A stretch of 64,000 nt of DNA from Halobaculum sp. CBA1158 (GTDB lineage Archaea > Halobacteriota > Halobacteria > Halobacteriales > Haloferacaceae): assembly GCF_021431925.1 (NCBI RefSeq), contig NZ_CP090371.1, positions 868,001-932,000 of the forward strand, in the 5' to 3' direction. This document shows, one piece after another, positions 43,797 to 51,766 of this stretch; position 1 is the stretch's first letter, and each line of letters begins with the position of its first letter. The position numbers were made by a program, and so were the translations under genes. Under the pieces are notes generated by a model. It made no database searches, was not told the origin of the DNA, and worked only from the letters and a program-made list of their open reading frames with translations.

Positions 43797-46057
43797 GCGA
43801 CGAGGAACTCGCGAAGGACCTCGGGCTCGTCTCAGCGATGACGATCGGGATCGGGACGATGATCGGGGCCGGGATCTTCGTCCTCCCGGGCGTGGCCGCG
43901 AACGCCGCGGGGCCGATCGTCGTGGTCTCGTTCGTCGTCGGCGGCGTGATCGCGATGGTGAACGCGCTGTCCGTCTCGGAACTGGGAACGGCGATGCCGA
44001 AAGCCGGCGGCGGCTACTACTACATCAACAAGTCGCTCGGGCCGCTGTTCGGGTCGATCGCGGGGATGGGCGACTGGATGGGCCTGGCGTTCGCATCCGC
44101 GTTCTACTGCATCGGGTTCGGACAGTACCTCGCGGTGTTCGTCGGCTTGCCGGAGGTCGCGTTCCTCGACCCGATCCAGGTGGGCGCGCTGCTGGCCGGA
44201 GCCGTCTTCGTCGGCGTCAACTACATCGGCGCGAAGGAGACCGGCGGCGTCCAGACGGTCATCGTGTTCGTCCTCCTGGCGATCCTCACGGCGTTCGCTC
44301 TCGCGGGCTTCCTCTCGTTCGACTACGCGACCCTCGTGGGAGCGGACGGGCTCGCGCCGTTCGGCACCGGCGCGATCCTGCCGGCGACCGCGCTCGTGTT
44401 CGTCTCGTTCCTCGGCTACGCGAAGATAGCGACGGTCGCCGAGGAGCTGAAGAACCCCGGCCGGAACCTCCCGATCGCGATCATCGGAAGCGTCGCCATC
44501 GTCACCGTGATCTACGCGGTCCTCGTGACGACGATGCTCGGGATCGTCCCATGGCCGGATCTCAGCACGGACGCGCCAGTCGCACAGGCGGCCGAGGTGG
44601 CGTTCCCGTCCTCGATCGGCCCGATCGGTGGGGTCGCCGCGGCCGCGGCGGCCGTGATGACGCTCGGCGCGCTCCTGGCGACGGCGTCGTCGGCGAACGC
44701 GTCGATCCTCGCGTCGGCACGCATCAACTTCGCCATGGGGCGCGACAGGATCGTTACCAACTGGCTCAACGAGATCCACCCGAACTACGCGACGCCCTAC
44801 CGGTCGATCCTCCTGACCGGCGGGCTCATCGTCGTGTTCATCGCGCTTCTGGGCCGGGACATCGAGGTGCTCGCGAAGGCCGCGAGCGTCCTCCACCTCA
44901 TCGTGTACGCGCTCATGAACGTGGGACTGATCGTGTTCCGAGAGGCCGATGTCCCGGAGTACGACCCGGACTTCAGGGTCCCGCTGTACCCGATCACGCC
45001 GATCCTCGGGGCGGTGCTCTCGCTGGGGCTCGTCGCGTTCATGGACGGCCTCGAGATCGCGCTGTCGGCCGGATTCGTCCTCGCCGCCGTGGCGTGGTAC
45101 TTCGCGTACGCCCGGAACAAGACGACACAGCAGGGCGTCCTGTCTCGATACATCCGCGACCGGGGAGAGGAGTTCCCGGATCAGGTCGTCGACGCCGCCG
45201 ACGCCGTCGCGCCCAACGGGAGCGACGGGCCGACGATCATGGTCGCGTTGGCGAACCCGCGAACCGAGAGCGCGCTGATCACCCTCGCTGGCGCGCTCGC
45301 CGAGCACGAGGGCGGACGGGTCCTCGCGACGCACGTCGTGACCGTTCCCGACCAGACGTCGCTCGCGACCGCCGCCGAGAACCGCGACCGGATCGACGCA
45401 TCCTCGGCAGAACTGCTCGACGCCGCCACGGAGGACGCGGCGGCGTTCGACGTGCCCATCGAGACGCGGACGATCCTCTCACACCGCGGCATCGAGGAGG
45501 TGTTCGACGCCGCACGGACGAACGACGCCGACACCGTCGTGATGGGCTACGGCGGGGCGCGGTTCGCCGGCGGGCGCGTCGAGGGGACGCTGGACGAGCT
45601 CACCCACGATCTCCCGTGCGACTTCCTCGTGCTCGACGGGGAGGACCCGACGCTCTCGGACGTGCTCGTGCCGACCGCGGGCGGGCCGTCCTCGGACCTC
45701 TCCGCAGAGGTCGCCCGGGCGCTCCGCGAGACCGTCGGGGTCGACGTCTCGCTCCTGCACGTCGCGGAGGCGGGATCCGAGGAGGCCGGTCGGGAGTTCC
45801 TGACCGACTGGGCGGGCGACCACGGGCTCGAGGACGCCGAGCTGATCGTCGACACGGGCGACGTGGAAACCGTGATCACGCGGACAGGCACGGCGTACGG
45901 TCTGGTGATCGTCGGCGCGACCGAGCGAGGGCTCCTTTCTCGGGTCGTCCGCGGGTCCCTGACGTTCGACTCGCTCACGGACCTCGACACGCCGGTGCTG
46001 CTGACGGAACGACCGTCCTCGCGGTCGCTCCGGGAGCGAGTCTTCGGTCGACGCTGA
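43793..46057 (+). CDS. APC amino acid permease fused to UspA-like domains (second copy)
   Basis: 754 residues. About 12 transmembrane helices with GLVSAMTIGIGTMIGAGIFVLPG at the start; the cytoplasmic C-terminus from about 480 has two UspA-like repeats (TIMVALANPRTESALITLAG; DVLVPTAGGPSSDLSAEVAR) ending near GATERGLLSRVVRGSLTFDSL. It is paralogous to the permease at 10112 and both lie near Lrp-type regulators. The substrate is probably cationic amino acids. It is translationally coupled to the upstream micro-ORF and UspA gene. Confidence 0.9.
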   Translation: MSDEELAKDLGLVSAMTIGIGTMIGAGIFVLPGVAANAAGPIVVVSFVVGGVIAMVNALSVSELGTAMPKAGGGYYYINKSLGPLFGSIAGMGDWMGLAFASAFYCIGFGQYLAVFVGLPEVAFLDPIQVGALLAGAVFVGVNYIGAKETGGVQTVIVFVLLAILTAFALAGFLSFDYATLVGADGLAPFGTGAILPATALVFVSFLGYAKIATVAEELKNPGRNLPIAIIGSVAIVTVIYAVLVTTMLGIVPWPDLSTDAPVAQAAEVAFPSSIGPIGGVAAAAAAVMTLGALLATASSANASILASARINFAMGRDRIVTNWLNEIHPNYATPYRSILLTGGLIVVFIALLGRDIEVLAKAASVLHLIVYALMNVGLIVFREADVPEYDPDFRVPLYPITPILGAVLSLGLVAFMDGLEIALSAGFVLAAVAWYFAYARNKTTQQGVLSRYIRDRGEEFPDQVVDAADAVAPNGSDGPTIMVALANPRTESALITLAGALAEHEGGRVLATHVVTVPDQTSLATAAENRDRIDASSAELLDAATEDAAAFDVPIETRTILSHRGIEEVFDAARTNDADTVVMGYGGARFAGGRVEGTLDELTHDLPCDFLVLDGEDPTLSDVLVPTAGGPSSDLSAEVARALRETVGVDVSLLHVAEAGSEEAGREFLTDWAGDHGLEDAELIVDTGDVETVITRTGTAYGLVIVGATERGLLSRVVRGSLTFDSLTDLDTPVLLTERPSSRSLRERVFGRR

Positions 46058-46111
46058 CTCGACGCAGACCCGGCTGTCGGCTCGAAGGCCGGCTCGGTCG
46101 CCGGCCCCCGA

Positions 46112-47314
46112 CTACTCCTCGCGTAGGAACGCGTCCTCGCCGTGACGCTCGATCGCCGCGAGCAGCCCCTCACGCTGACGCTCCAACTCGGGCGTCGTCT
46201 CGGCGTACACGTCGGCGAACATGTCCGCGGGGTCGACCTCGAAGCGCTCTGCTGCGTCGATAACCCCGGCGACCCGGTCGTCGGCCTCCTCGCGTACCGA
46301 TTCGATCAGGTCGTCGTCGGCGACCCCCTCGCGGCGGAGGAACCCCTCCATGCGGGGGATCGGGTCCCACGCGCGCCACGGCTCCGACTCCTCGTCGTCG
46401 CGGTAGACGCTCGGGTCGTCGGCGGTCGTGTGGGCTCCGAAGCGGTACTCGACCGTCTCGATCAGCGTGGGTCGGTGGCCGTAGCCGCCGGCGTCGGGGC
46501 CGTCCTCGTCGTCCGTGTCACCCGCACCGTCGCCGCCGGCTTCCCCGGCGGTCCGCGCCTTCCGGGCCGCCTCCGCGACGATCGCGTACACGGCGAGGGG
46601 GTCCATCCCGTCGACGCGGACGCCCTCGAAGCCGTACGCCTCGGCCTTCGCCGCCAGCGTCGGGCTCGCGGTCTGATCCTCGCGGGGGATCGAGATGGCC
46701 CACTGGTTGTTGTGACAGACGAAGACGCTCGGTGCGTCGAACACGCCCGCGAAGTTCAGCGCCTCGTGGAAGTCGCCCTCCGAGGTCGCGCCGTCGCCGA
46801 AGTGGGCGCAGGCGACGCGGTCGTCGCCGCGGTAGTCGAACGCCATCGCCGCGCCCACGGCGTGCGGGATGTGCGCCGCGATGCCGATGTTCAGCGGGAA
46901 CACGTCGATGTCCGCGAGGCCGGCGGTCCCCGACTCGTGGCCCATCCAGTAGGCGAGGTACTCGGCGGGGAACCCGCGGGCGACCACCGCGCCGTGCTCG
47001 CGGTACTGGTAGAAGATCGGGTCGTCCTCGCGCAGGGCGTGCGTGGCGGCGACGGAACTGGCCTCCTGTCCCTCGATGGCGGCGTAGGTGCCGATCCGGC
47101 CCTGTCGCTGGAGGCTGATCGCCCGCTCGTCGAACCGGCGCGCGGTCACCATGTCGCGGTAGATGTCGACGAAGGTCTCCTCCGAGAGGTCCGGAACCTC
47201 GCCGACGACCTCGCCGTCGGGACCCAACACGCGGTACACGTCGCCCATCGGGTCCGGCGGGGCGTCGGCGTCGGTCTCCCCGCCCGAACCGGATCCGGCG
47301 TCGGCGTCGCTCAT
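46112..47314 (-). CDS. 2-oxoacid dehydrogenase E1 component, alpha subunit
   Basis: 400 residues. The thiamine diphosphate motif GDGATSEGDFHEALNFAGVF...CHNNQW is intact, with the upstream YREHGAVVARGF segment and RFGAHTTADDPSVYR near the C-terminus. It would pair with E1-beta to decarboxylate pyruvate or a branched-chain oxoacid. No E1-beta, E2 or lipoyl protein is adjacent. An acidic insert (GDGAGDTDDEDGPDAGG) interrupts the region around residue 265. A lipoamide-dehydrogenase-like gene lies 4.5 kb away but separate. Confidence 0.9.
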   Translation of the reverse strand: MSDADAGSGSGGETDADAPPDPMGDVYRVLGPDGEVVGEVPDLSEETFVDIYRDMVTARRFDERAISLQRQGRIGTYAAIEGQEASSVAATHALREDDPIFYQYREHGAVVARGFPAEYLAYWMGHESGTAGLADIDVFPLNIGIAAHIPHAVGAAMAFDYRGDDRVACAHFGDGATSEGDFHEALNFAGVFDAPSVFVCHNNQWAISIPREDQTASPTLAAKAEAYGFEGVRVDGMDPLAVYAIVAEAARKARTAGEAGGDGAGDTDDEDGPDAGGYGHRPTLIETVEYRFGAHTTADDPSVYRDDEESEPWRAWDPIPRMEGFLRREGVADDDLIESVREEADDRVAGVIDAAERFEVDPADMFADVYAETTPELERQREGLLAAIERHGEDAFLREE

Positions 47315-47481
47315 ACGGGCGTGTCAGAGTGCAACAGGGTAGCCGTTTCGGCAGCGGCACCGACCGATCAGAACGCTCCCGACCGGCGTCCGCGACATCG
47401 GCCCGACGGCGACGACATCGCCGAATGGCGGTGACGACAGCGACCGAACGGGGCGGACCCGTTCGAGAGAGCGGGGCCGGA

Positions 47482-48522
47482 TCAGGGAGTGATGACCGCC
47501 CGCCCGTCGATCTCGCCGTGTTCGAGCCGCTCTGCGACGGTGTTCACGTCGTCCAGCGAGTACCGGCTCGTGTGCAGGTCGACCTCGCCGCGCTCGACGA
47601 GCGCCACGAGCTCCTGGAGTTCGGTGTAGCGCCCGACGAGCGTTCCCTTGTAACTGAACTCGCCGTCGACCAGCGACTGTGCCGGTTCGTGGACGTGACC
47701 GCCGTAGCCGATCACGTGGTGGTCGCCACCGGCGGCGACGATGTCCGGCGCGAGCGCGGTCGTCTGGTCCGCGCCGACGAAGTCGAGCACCTGCTGTGCG
47801 CCAACGTCGTCGGTGAGGTCGGCGACGACGCTCGGCACGTCCTCGGTCGCGGGGTCGACCGTGTGGCGCGCGCCGAGATCCGCCGCGAGGTCGCGCGCGG
47901 ACTCCTTGAGGTCGAGCGCGACGATGTCGACGGCGCTCATCGCGTCGAGACACTGAAGGCCGATGTGTCCCAGGCCGCCGACGCCGATGACGACCGCGGT
48001 GTCGCCGGGGTTCAGCTCTCGGACGGCCTTCTTCGTCGCGTGGTACGCCGTGATTCCGGCGTCGGCGTGGGGCGCGATGTCGGTCGTGTCCACGTCGCCG
48101 GGGAGCGGGATGACCGCGCGCTCGTTCGTGTGGAGGAACTCCGCGAACCCGCCGTCGTGGGTGAGTCCGGGGAAGCGGACGTTCTCGCAGTACATGTCTT
48201 CGCCCTGGCGACACGGTCGGCACGTCCCGCAGGTCATCACCGGGTGACAGATGACGCTGTCGCCCACGTCGACCGTCTGTACCTCCGAGCCGACCTCGAC
48301 GACGGTGCCGGCGTTCTCGTGTCCGAGCGTGAGCGGGAGTTCCTGCGGGACGTACTCCTCCCACATTCCCTCGATCACGTGGTTGTCCGTCTGGCACCAC
48401 CCCGCGCCCTCGACCTCGACGATCACGTCGTCCGACGCCCCGGCCGTCGGTCGGTCGACCTCGTCGATGGTGAGCGCTTCGGACATGTCGTCGGTGTACG
48501 CGTGGAGTCTGGCAGCCTGCAT
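47482..48522 (-). CDS. Zinc-dependent NAD(P) alcohol dehydrogenase
   Basis: 346 residues, medium-chain dehydrogenase family. Catalytic zinc ligands in GWCQTDNHV and GHENAG; structural zinc cysteines in CGTCRPCRQGEDMYC; NAD-binding VVIGVGGLGHIGLQCL. It starts 115 nt from a divergent amidohydrolase gene. A TATA-like TATTTATG (minus strand, 48548-48556) lies about 30 nt before the ATG. In bacteria a similar ADH neighbours the same amidohydrolase and DUF59 genes in propane-type monooxygenase clusters, which suggests alcohol oxidation after hydroxylation of a small molecule. Confidence 0.92.
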   Translation of the reverse strand: MQAARLHAYTDDMSEALTIDEVDRPTAGASDDVIVEVEGAGWCQTDNHVIEGMWEEYVPQELPLTLGHENAGTVVEVGSEVQTVDVGDSVICHPVMTCGTCRPCRQGEDMYCENVRFPGLTHDGGFAEFLHTNERAVIPLPGDVDTTDIAPHADAGITAYHATKKAVRELNPGDTAVVIGVGGLGHIGLQCLDAMSAVDIVALDLKESARDLAADLGARHTVDPATEDVPSVVADLTDDVGAQQVLDFVGADQTTALAPDIVAAGGDHHVIGYGGHVHEPAQSLVDGEFSYKGTLVGRYTELQELVALVERGEVDLHTSRYSLDDVNTVAERLEHGEIDGRAVITP

Positions 48523-48547
48523 GTGCGAAATGGTACCACAGGTGAGT

Positions 48548-48556
48548 CATAAATAT
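48548..48556 (-). promoter_or_regulatory. TATA box of the alcohol dehydrogenase gene
   Basis: Minus-strand AATATTTATGA block 26-36 nt upstream of the ATG at 48522, in an otherwise GC-rich intergenic region. The distance fits a leaderless haloarchaeal promoter. Confidence 0.55.
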
Positions 48557-48604
48557 TCCTGTCCTCTCACCGTCCAGGAAAGTTTCACATTATCGACTAT
48601 GGTG

Positions 48605-48610
48605 TTTAAC
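48605..48610 (+). promoter_or_regulatory. TATA-like box of the amidohydrolase gene
   Basis: TTTAAC in GGTGTTTAACTCGG lies 28 nt upstream of the ATG at 48638. Together with the ADH box it makes a compact divergent promoter of 115 nt, suitable for joint control. Confidence 0.5.
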
Positions 48611-48637
48611 TCGGTGCAGTCATGCTAGCACGTCACG

Positions 48638-49708
48638 ATGTACGTGACCGACGAGGGTGACGAGGTGTTCGTCATCGACGGACACATCCACCTCTGGGAC
48701 GCCAGCGAAGAGAACATCGTCCACGAGGGGGGCGAGCAGTTCATCCAGTGCTTCTACGACTACCACACCAGCTTCACCCCCGAGGAGAGGCAATGGAGCA
48801 TGGAGGAGTACCGGAAGTACGGCACGGAGCGGATGGCCGAAGACCTGTTCGGCAACGCCGCCGTCGACATGGGCATCTTCCAGCCGACGTACCTCTCGGA
48901 GTTCTACGAGGACGGGTTCAACACGGCGGAGGACAACGCCGAGCTCGCCGAGCAGTACCCCGAACGGTTCGTCGTCAACGGGACGTTCGACCCACGTGAC
49001 GGCGAGGAGGGGATCGAGTACCTCGAGGAACTGAACCGGGCGTACGACCTCCAGGGCGTGAAGCTGTACACCGCAGAGTGGCGCGGCGACTCGAAGGGGT
49101 GGCGACTCGACTCCGAGGCGTCGTTCGAGTTCCTCGAGAAGTGCTCGGAGCTGGGGATCGAGAACATCCACGCGCACAAGGGGCCGACGATCCGCCCGCT
49201 CAACCGCGACGCCTTCGACGTGGCCGACGTCGACGACGCCGCCACGTCGTTCCCCGAACTGAACTTCGTCGTCGAGCACGTCGGGCTCCCCAGGCTCGAC
49301 GACTTCTGTTGGATCGCCGCCCAGGAGCCGAACGTGTACGGCGGACTCGCGGTCGCGGCTCCGATGGCCGTTCACCGACCCCGCAAGTTCGGGGAGATCA
49401 TGGGCGAACTGCTGTTCTGGCTCGGGGAGGACCGTCTGCTGTTCGGGTCGGACTACGCGCTGTGGAACCCCGACTGGCTGGTCGAGACGTTCATGGACGC
49501 CGAGCTCACCGACGAGCAGCGCGACGAGTACGGCGTCGAACTCGACCTCGACACGAAGCGGAAGATCCTCGGCGAGAACGCGGCCGAGCTGTACGACATC
49601 GACATCGAGGAGAAAAAGACGCAGTTCCGCTCCGACGGCGTCACCGACGAGTTCGGTCTCGCCGACCACTACGCGGACGGAACGAGCCCCGCGCCCGCCG
49701 ACGACTGA
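48638..49708 (+). CDS. Amidohydrolase family protein of the monooxygenase-associated type
   Basis: 356 residues, TIM-barrel amidohydrolase (amidohydrolase 2 type). Metal residues: HIH (16, 18) in IDGHIHLWD, the VEHVGLPR histidine and the Asp in LLFGSDYALW. The stretch GVKLYTAEWRGDSKGW and the HKGPTIRPLNRDAFDVADVD motif resemble, from memory, the amidohydrolase encoded beside mimABCD/propane monooxygenase in mycobacteria. Its role there is not fully clear (it may aid maturation or product breakdown). It overlaps the next gene by one base (TGATG). Confidence 0.9.
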   Translation: MYVTDEGDEVFVIDGHIHLWDASEENIVHEGGEQFIQCFYDYHTSFTPEERQWSMEEYRKYGTERMAEDLFGNAAVDMGIFQPTYLSEFYEDGFNTAEDNAELAEQYPERFVVNGTFDPRDGEEGIEYLEELNRAYDLQGVKLYTAEWRGDSKGWRLDSEASFEFLEKCSELGIENIHAHKGPTIRPLNRDAFDVADVDDAATSFPELNFVVEHVGLPRLDDFCWIAAQEPNVYGGLAVAAPMAVHRPRKFGEIMGELLFWLGEDRLLFGSDYALWNPDWLVETFMDAELTDEQRDEYGVELDLDTKRKILGENAAELYDIDIEEKKTQFRSDGVTDEFGLADHYADGTSPAPADD

Positions 49709-50631
49709 TGTCGTCGAACCCGAGCGCGCCCGACGCGGGCGACGACGCCGTCGGGGCGACCGACGCCAGCGACCCGCCCGAGACGGGCGACGTGGAGGTG
49801 ACGCCCGACGCGGCCACGTCGGCGTCGGCGGTCCGGGACCGACTGGACGGCGTCACCGACCCGGAGTTGGACACGTCCATCGTCGAATTGGACTACGTCG
49901 ACACGATCCGGATCGACGCCGTCGACACGGACGCCGACGCACCCACCGGTGCGGACGCCGACAGCGGGAACGCGAGCGACGACGTGTTCGTGGGGTTCAC
50001 GCTCCCGACGGCGTGGTGTTCGCCGGCGTTCGCGTGGATGATGGCGGGCGACGCCCGCGAGGCGGTCGAGTCGCTCCCGACGGTCGCGCGCGCCGAGATC
50101 GAACTCCGTGACCACATGCACGAGCAGGAGATAACCCGCGGGATAAACGAGGGACTCCCCTTCGAGGAGGCGTTCCCGGACGCCGACGGCGGGGTCGAAT
50201 CGGTCCGACTGGAGCTCGACCGGAAGGCTCGCACCGCCCGCCAGCACGACGCGACCGGGGCGCTGCTGGACGCCGGACTCACCCGCGACCAGGTCGCCGG
50301 GCTGACCCGCGACGACCTCGACTTCGCGGACGCGCCGGCGGACCGAGTCAGGGTGTGGGTCCGCGACGGCACGGTCGCCGTCGAGGCGGACGCAGCGCCC
50401 GTCGAGCACTACCTGGAGAAGGCTGAGGCGACCGGCGTGCTCGACGACGAGCATTCCGAACTGTTCCGGACGCCAGAAGCGGAGCCGTTCGACGGCGACG
50501 ACGTGGACCTCGTCCGCAAGCGTACCCGCCTCGCCGGCGTCAACATGGGCGGGCAAGGAACCGTCTGCGACGCGCTCAACGAGGCCCGCCACGCGGAGGA
50601 CCGCCCGCCGCTGTCCACGTTCTCCGGCTGA
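49708..50631 (+). CDS. DUF59/MIP18-like metal-sulfur cluster assembly domain protein
   Basis: 307 residues from ATG 49708. After a 35-residue low-complexity acidic leader comes a DUF59-type domain (VRDRLDGVTDPELDTSIVEL; FTLPTAWCSPAFAWMMAGDARE), then an alpha-helical extension with EIELRDHMHEQEITRGINEG and VNMGGQGTVCDALNEARHAE. Such proteins (SufT/PaaD/MIP18 relatives) help build metal centres. The same extended form lies beside the amidohydrolase in bacterial propane-monooxygenase clusters, suggesting a part in diiron enzyme assembly. It is translationally coupled to the amidohydrolase. Confidence 0.85.
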   Translation: MSSNPSAPDAGDDAVGATDASDPPETGDVEVTPDAATSASAVRDRLDGVTDPELDTSIVELDYVDTIRIDAVDTDADAPTGADADSGNASDDVFVGFTLPTAWCSPAFAWMMAGDAREAVESLPTVARAEIELRDHMHEQEITRGINEGLPFEEAFPDADGGVESVRLELDRKARTARQHDATGALLDAGLTRDQVAGLTRDDLDFADAPADRVRVWVRDGTVAVEADAAPVEHYLEKAEATGVLDDEHSELFRTPEAEPFDGDDVDLVRKRTRLAGVNMGGQGTVCDALNEARHAEDRPPLSTFSG

Positions 50632-50648
50632 TCACACGCCGCCGGCGA

Positions 50649-50867
50649 TCAGAGGCCGATCAGCCCGTCTGGTCCCGGCGGCGGCCCGCTCGACTCGCCG
50701 TCGCGACTCCCCTCTTCCTCGTCGTCGGGTTCGCCGTGTCCCTCCTTCGCCAGGCCGTAGCGACCGCGCTCTGCGAAGGACTCGGCGTTCCAGCCGCAAC
50801 TGGGACACTCGCCGTCCGCGTGGTCGAACTCGACGCCGCAGCCGAGACACTCGTTGATCGCGGCCAT
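50649..50867 (-). CDS. Small zinc-ribbon protein
   Basis: 72 residues from ATG 50867 (MAAINECLGCGVEFDHADGE). Two CxxC pairs (ECLGCG; GECPSCGW) form a zinc ribbon in the first 25 residues. The rest is acidic and proline-rich, likely disordered. It could be a nucleic-acid or protein adaptor. It is convergent with the DUF59 gene, 17 nt away. Confidence 0.75.
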   Translation of the reverse strand: MAAINECLGCGVEFDHADGECPSCGWNAESFAERGRYGLAKEGHGEPDDEEEGSRDGESSGPPPGPDGLIGL

Positions 50868-50911
50868 CGATCGCACGTCACGCGGGGACCGGCAAAAGCG
50901 TTCGCCGCGGC

Positions 50912-51625
50912 CTACAACAGCCGCCGGCACTCCCCGAGGGGTGGGAACACGAGCGGGTCCGCGTCCCCGTCGGTCGCGAGGATCGGCCGGAAGGCGTCGG
51001 GGTCGGCGACGAACGGCGAGTCGAAGTCGCGGGCGCGCATCTCGTTCACCTCGACGCCGGGGGCGACCCGGGAGAACGGCGGCAGCATCAACACGTCCGC
51101 CCCGCCGTGGGCGCGTTCGCCGTACAGGAAGCAGGGCCGCCTGCGACCCTCGACGTCGATCGTCGGGTGGTCGTGGCCGACGACGTACACCCCGGCGTCC
51201 TCGTCGGCCGGCGGGGACTCGTGGCCGTGGCGGACGACGATCGGCCCGTCGTCGCGGCCGGCGTCGAGGGCGTGGGCGTCGGTGACCGGGTCGTCCCGCA
51301 CCGCCGACAGCGCCGTGTCGTGGTTCCCCGCGACGAGCGCGACCGACGCGCCGGCGTCCCGGCAGGCGTCGACCAGCCTCGAGAGCGCACGCTCGTCGCC
51401 GACGGCGACGCGGTCGAAGCGGTGGAGCACGTCGCCGGCGAACGCGACCTCCGCGGGCGCGAAGCGGTCGAGCAGACCGCGCAGGCGACCCGCGAGGTCG
51501 CCCGCCTCGTCGATGGGGTACGCCACGTCGGAGGCGGTCGCACGGCCGACGTGCAGGTCCGCGATCACGAGCGCGTCGGCCCCGCGGAGGTACACCGCGC
51601 GGTCCCCGAAAGCGGCGTCGAGCAC
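50912..51625 (-). CDS. Calcineurin-like metallophosphoesterase
   Basis: 237 residues. All metal motifs are present: ADLHVG (DxH), FAGDVLH (GD), AGNHD (GNHD), RHGHE and VGHDHP (GHxH). This matches the YybT/Mre11-superfamily phosphoesterase fold without nuclease extensions. The target (cyclic nucleotide, phosphoprotein or nucleic acid) is unknown. It starts 141 nt from the divergent flavoprotein gene and ends 44 nt from the zinc-ribbon start on the same strand. Confidence 0.92.
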   Translation of the reverse strand: MLDAAFGDRAVYLRGADALVIADLHVGRATASDVAYPIDEAGDLAGRLRGLLDRFAPAEVAFAGDVLHRFDRVAVGDERALSRLVDACRDAGASVALVAGNHDTALSAVRDDPVTDAHALDAGRDDGPIVVRHGHESPPADEDAGVYVVGHDHPTIDVEGRRRPCFLYGERAHGGADVLMLPPFSRVAPGVEVNEMRARDFDSPFVADPDAFRPILATDGDADPLVFPPLGECRRLL

Positions 51626-51766
51626 GGTCGAGGCAACGCCCCGCGGGGGCGTAGGCCTGTCGTCGCCGGCGGGACGGTCGCGACCCGATCCCGTCCGGCG
51701 GCCGGCCCCGTCCGATCCCGACCGTACCGACCGTAGCTATTTCCCCCGCGGACGGGACGAGGAGGT

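Noticed and set aside
48638-50631. Calling the region a propane monooxygenase operon
   Set aside because: No hydroxylase, reductase or coupling protein is present; only the accessory-type genes are.
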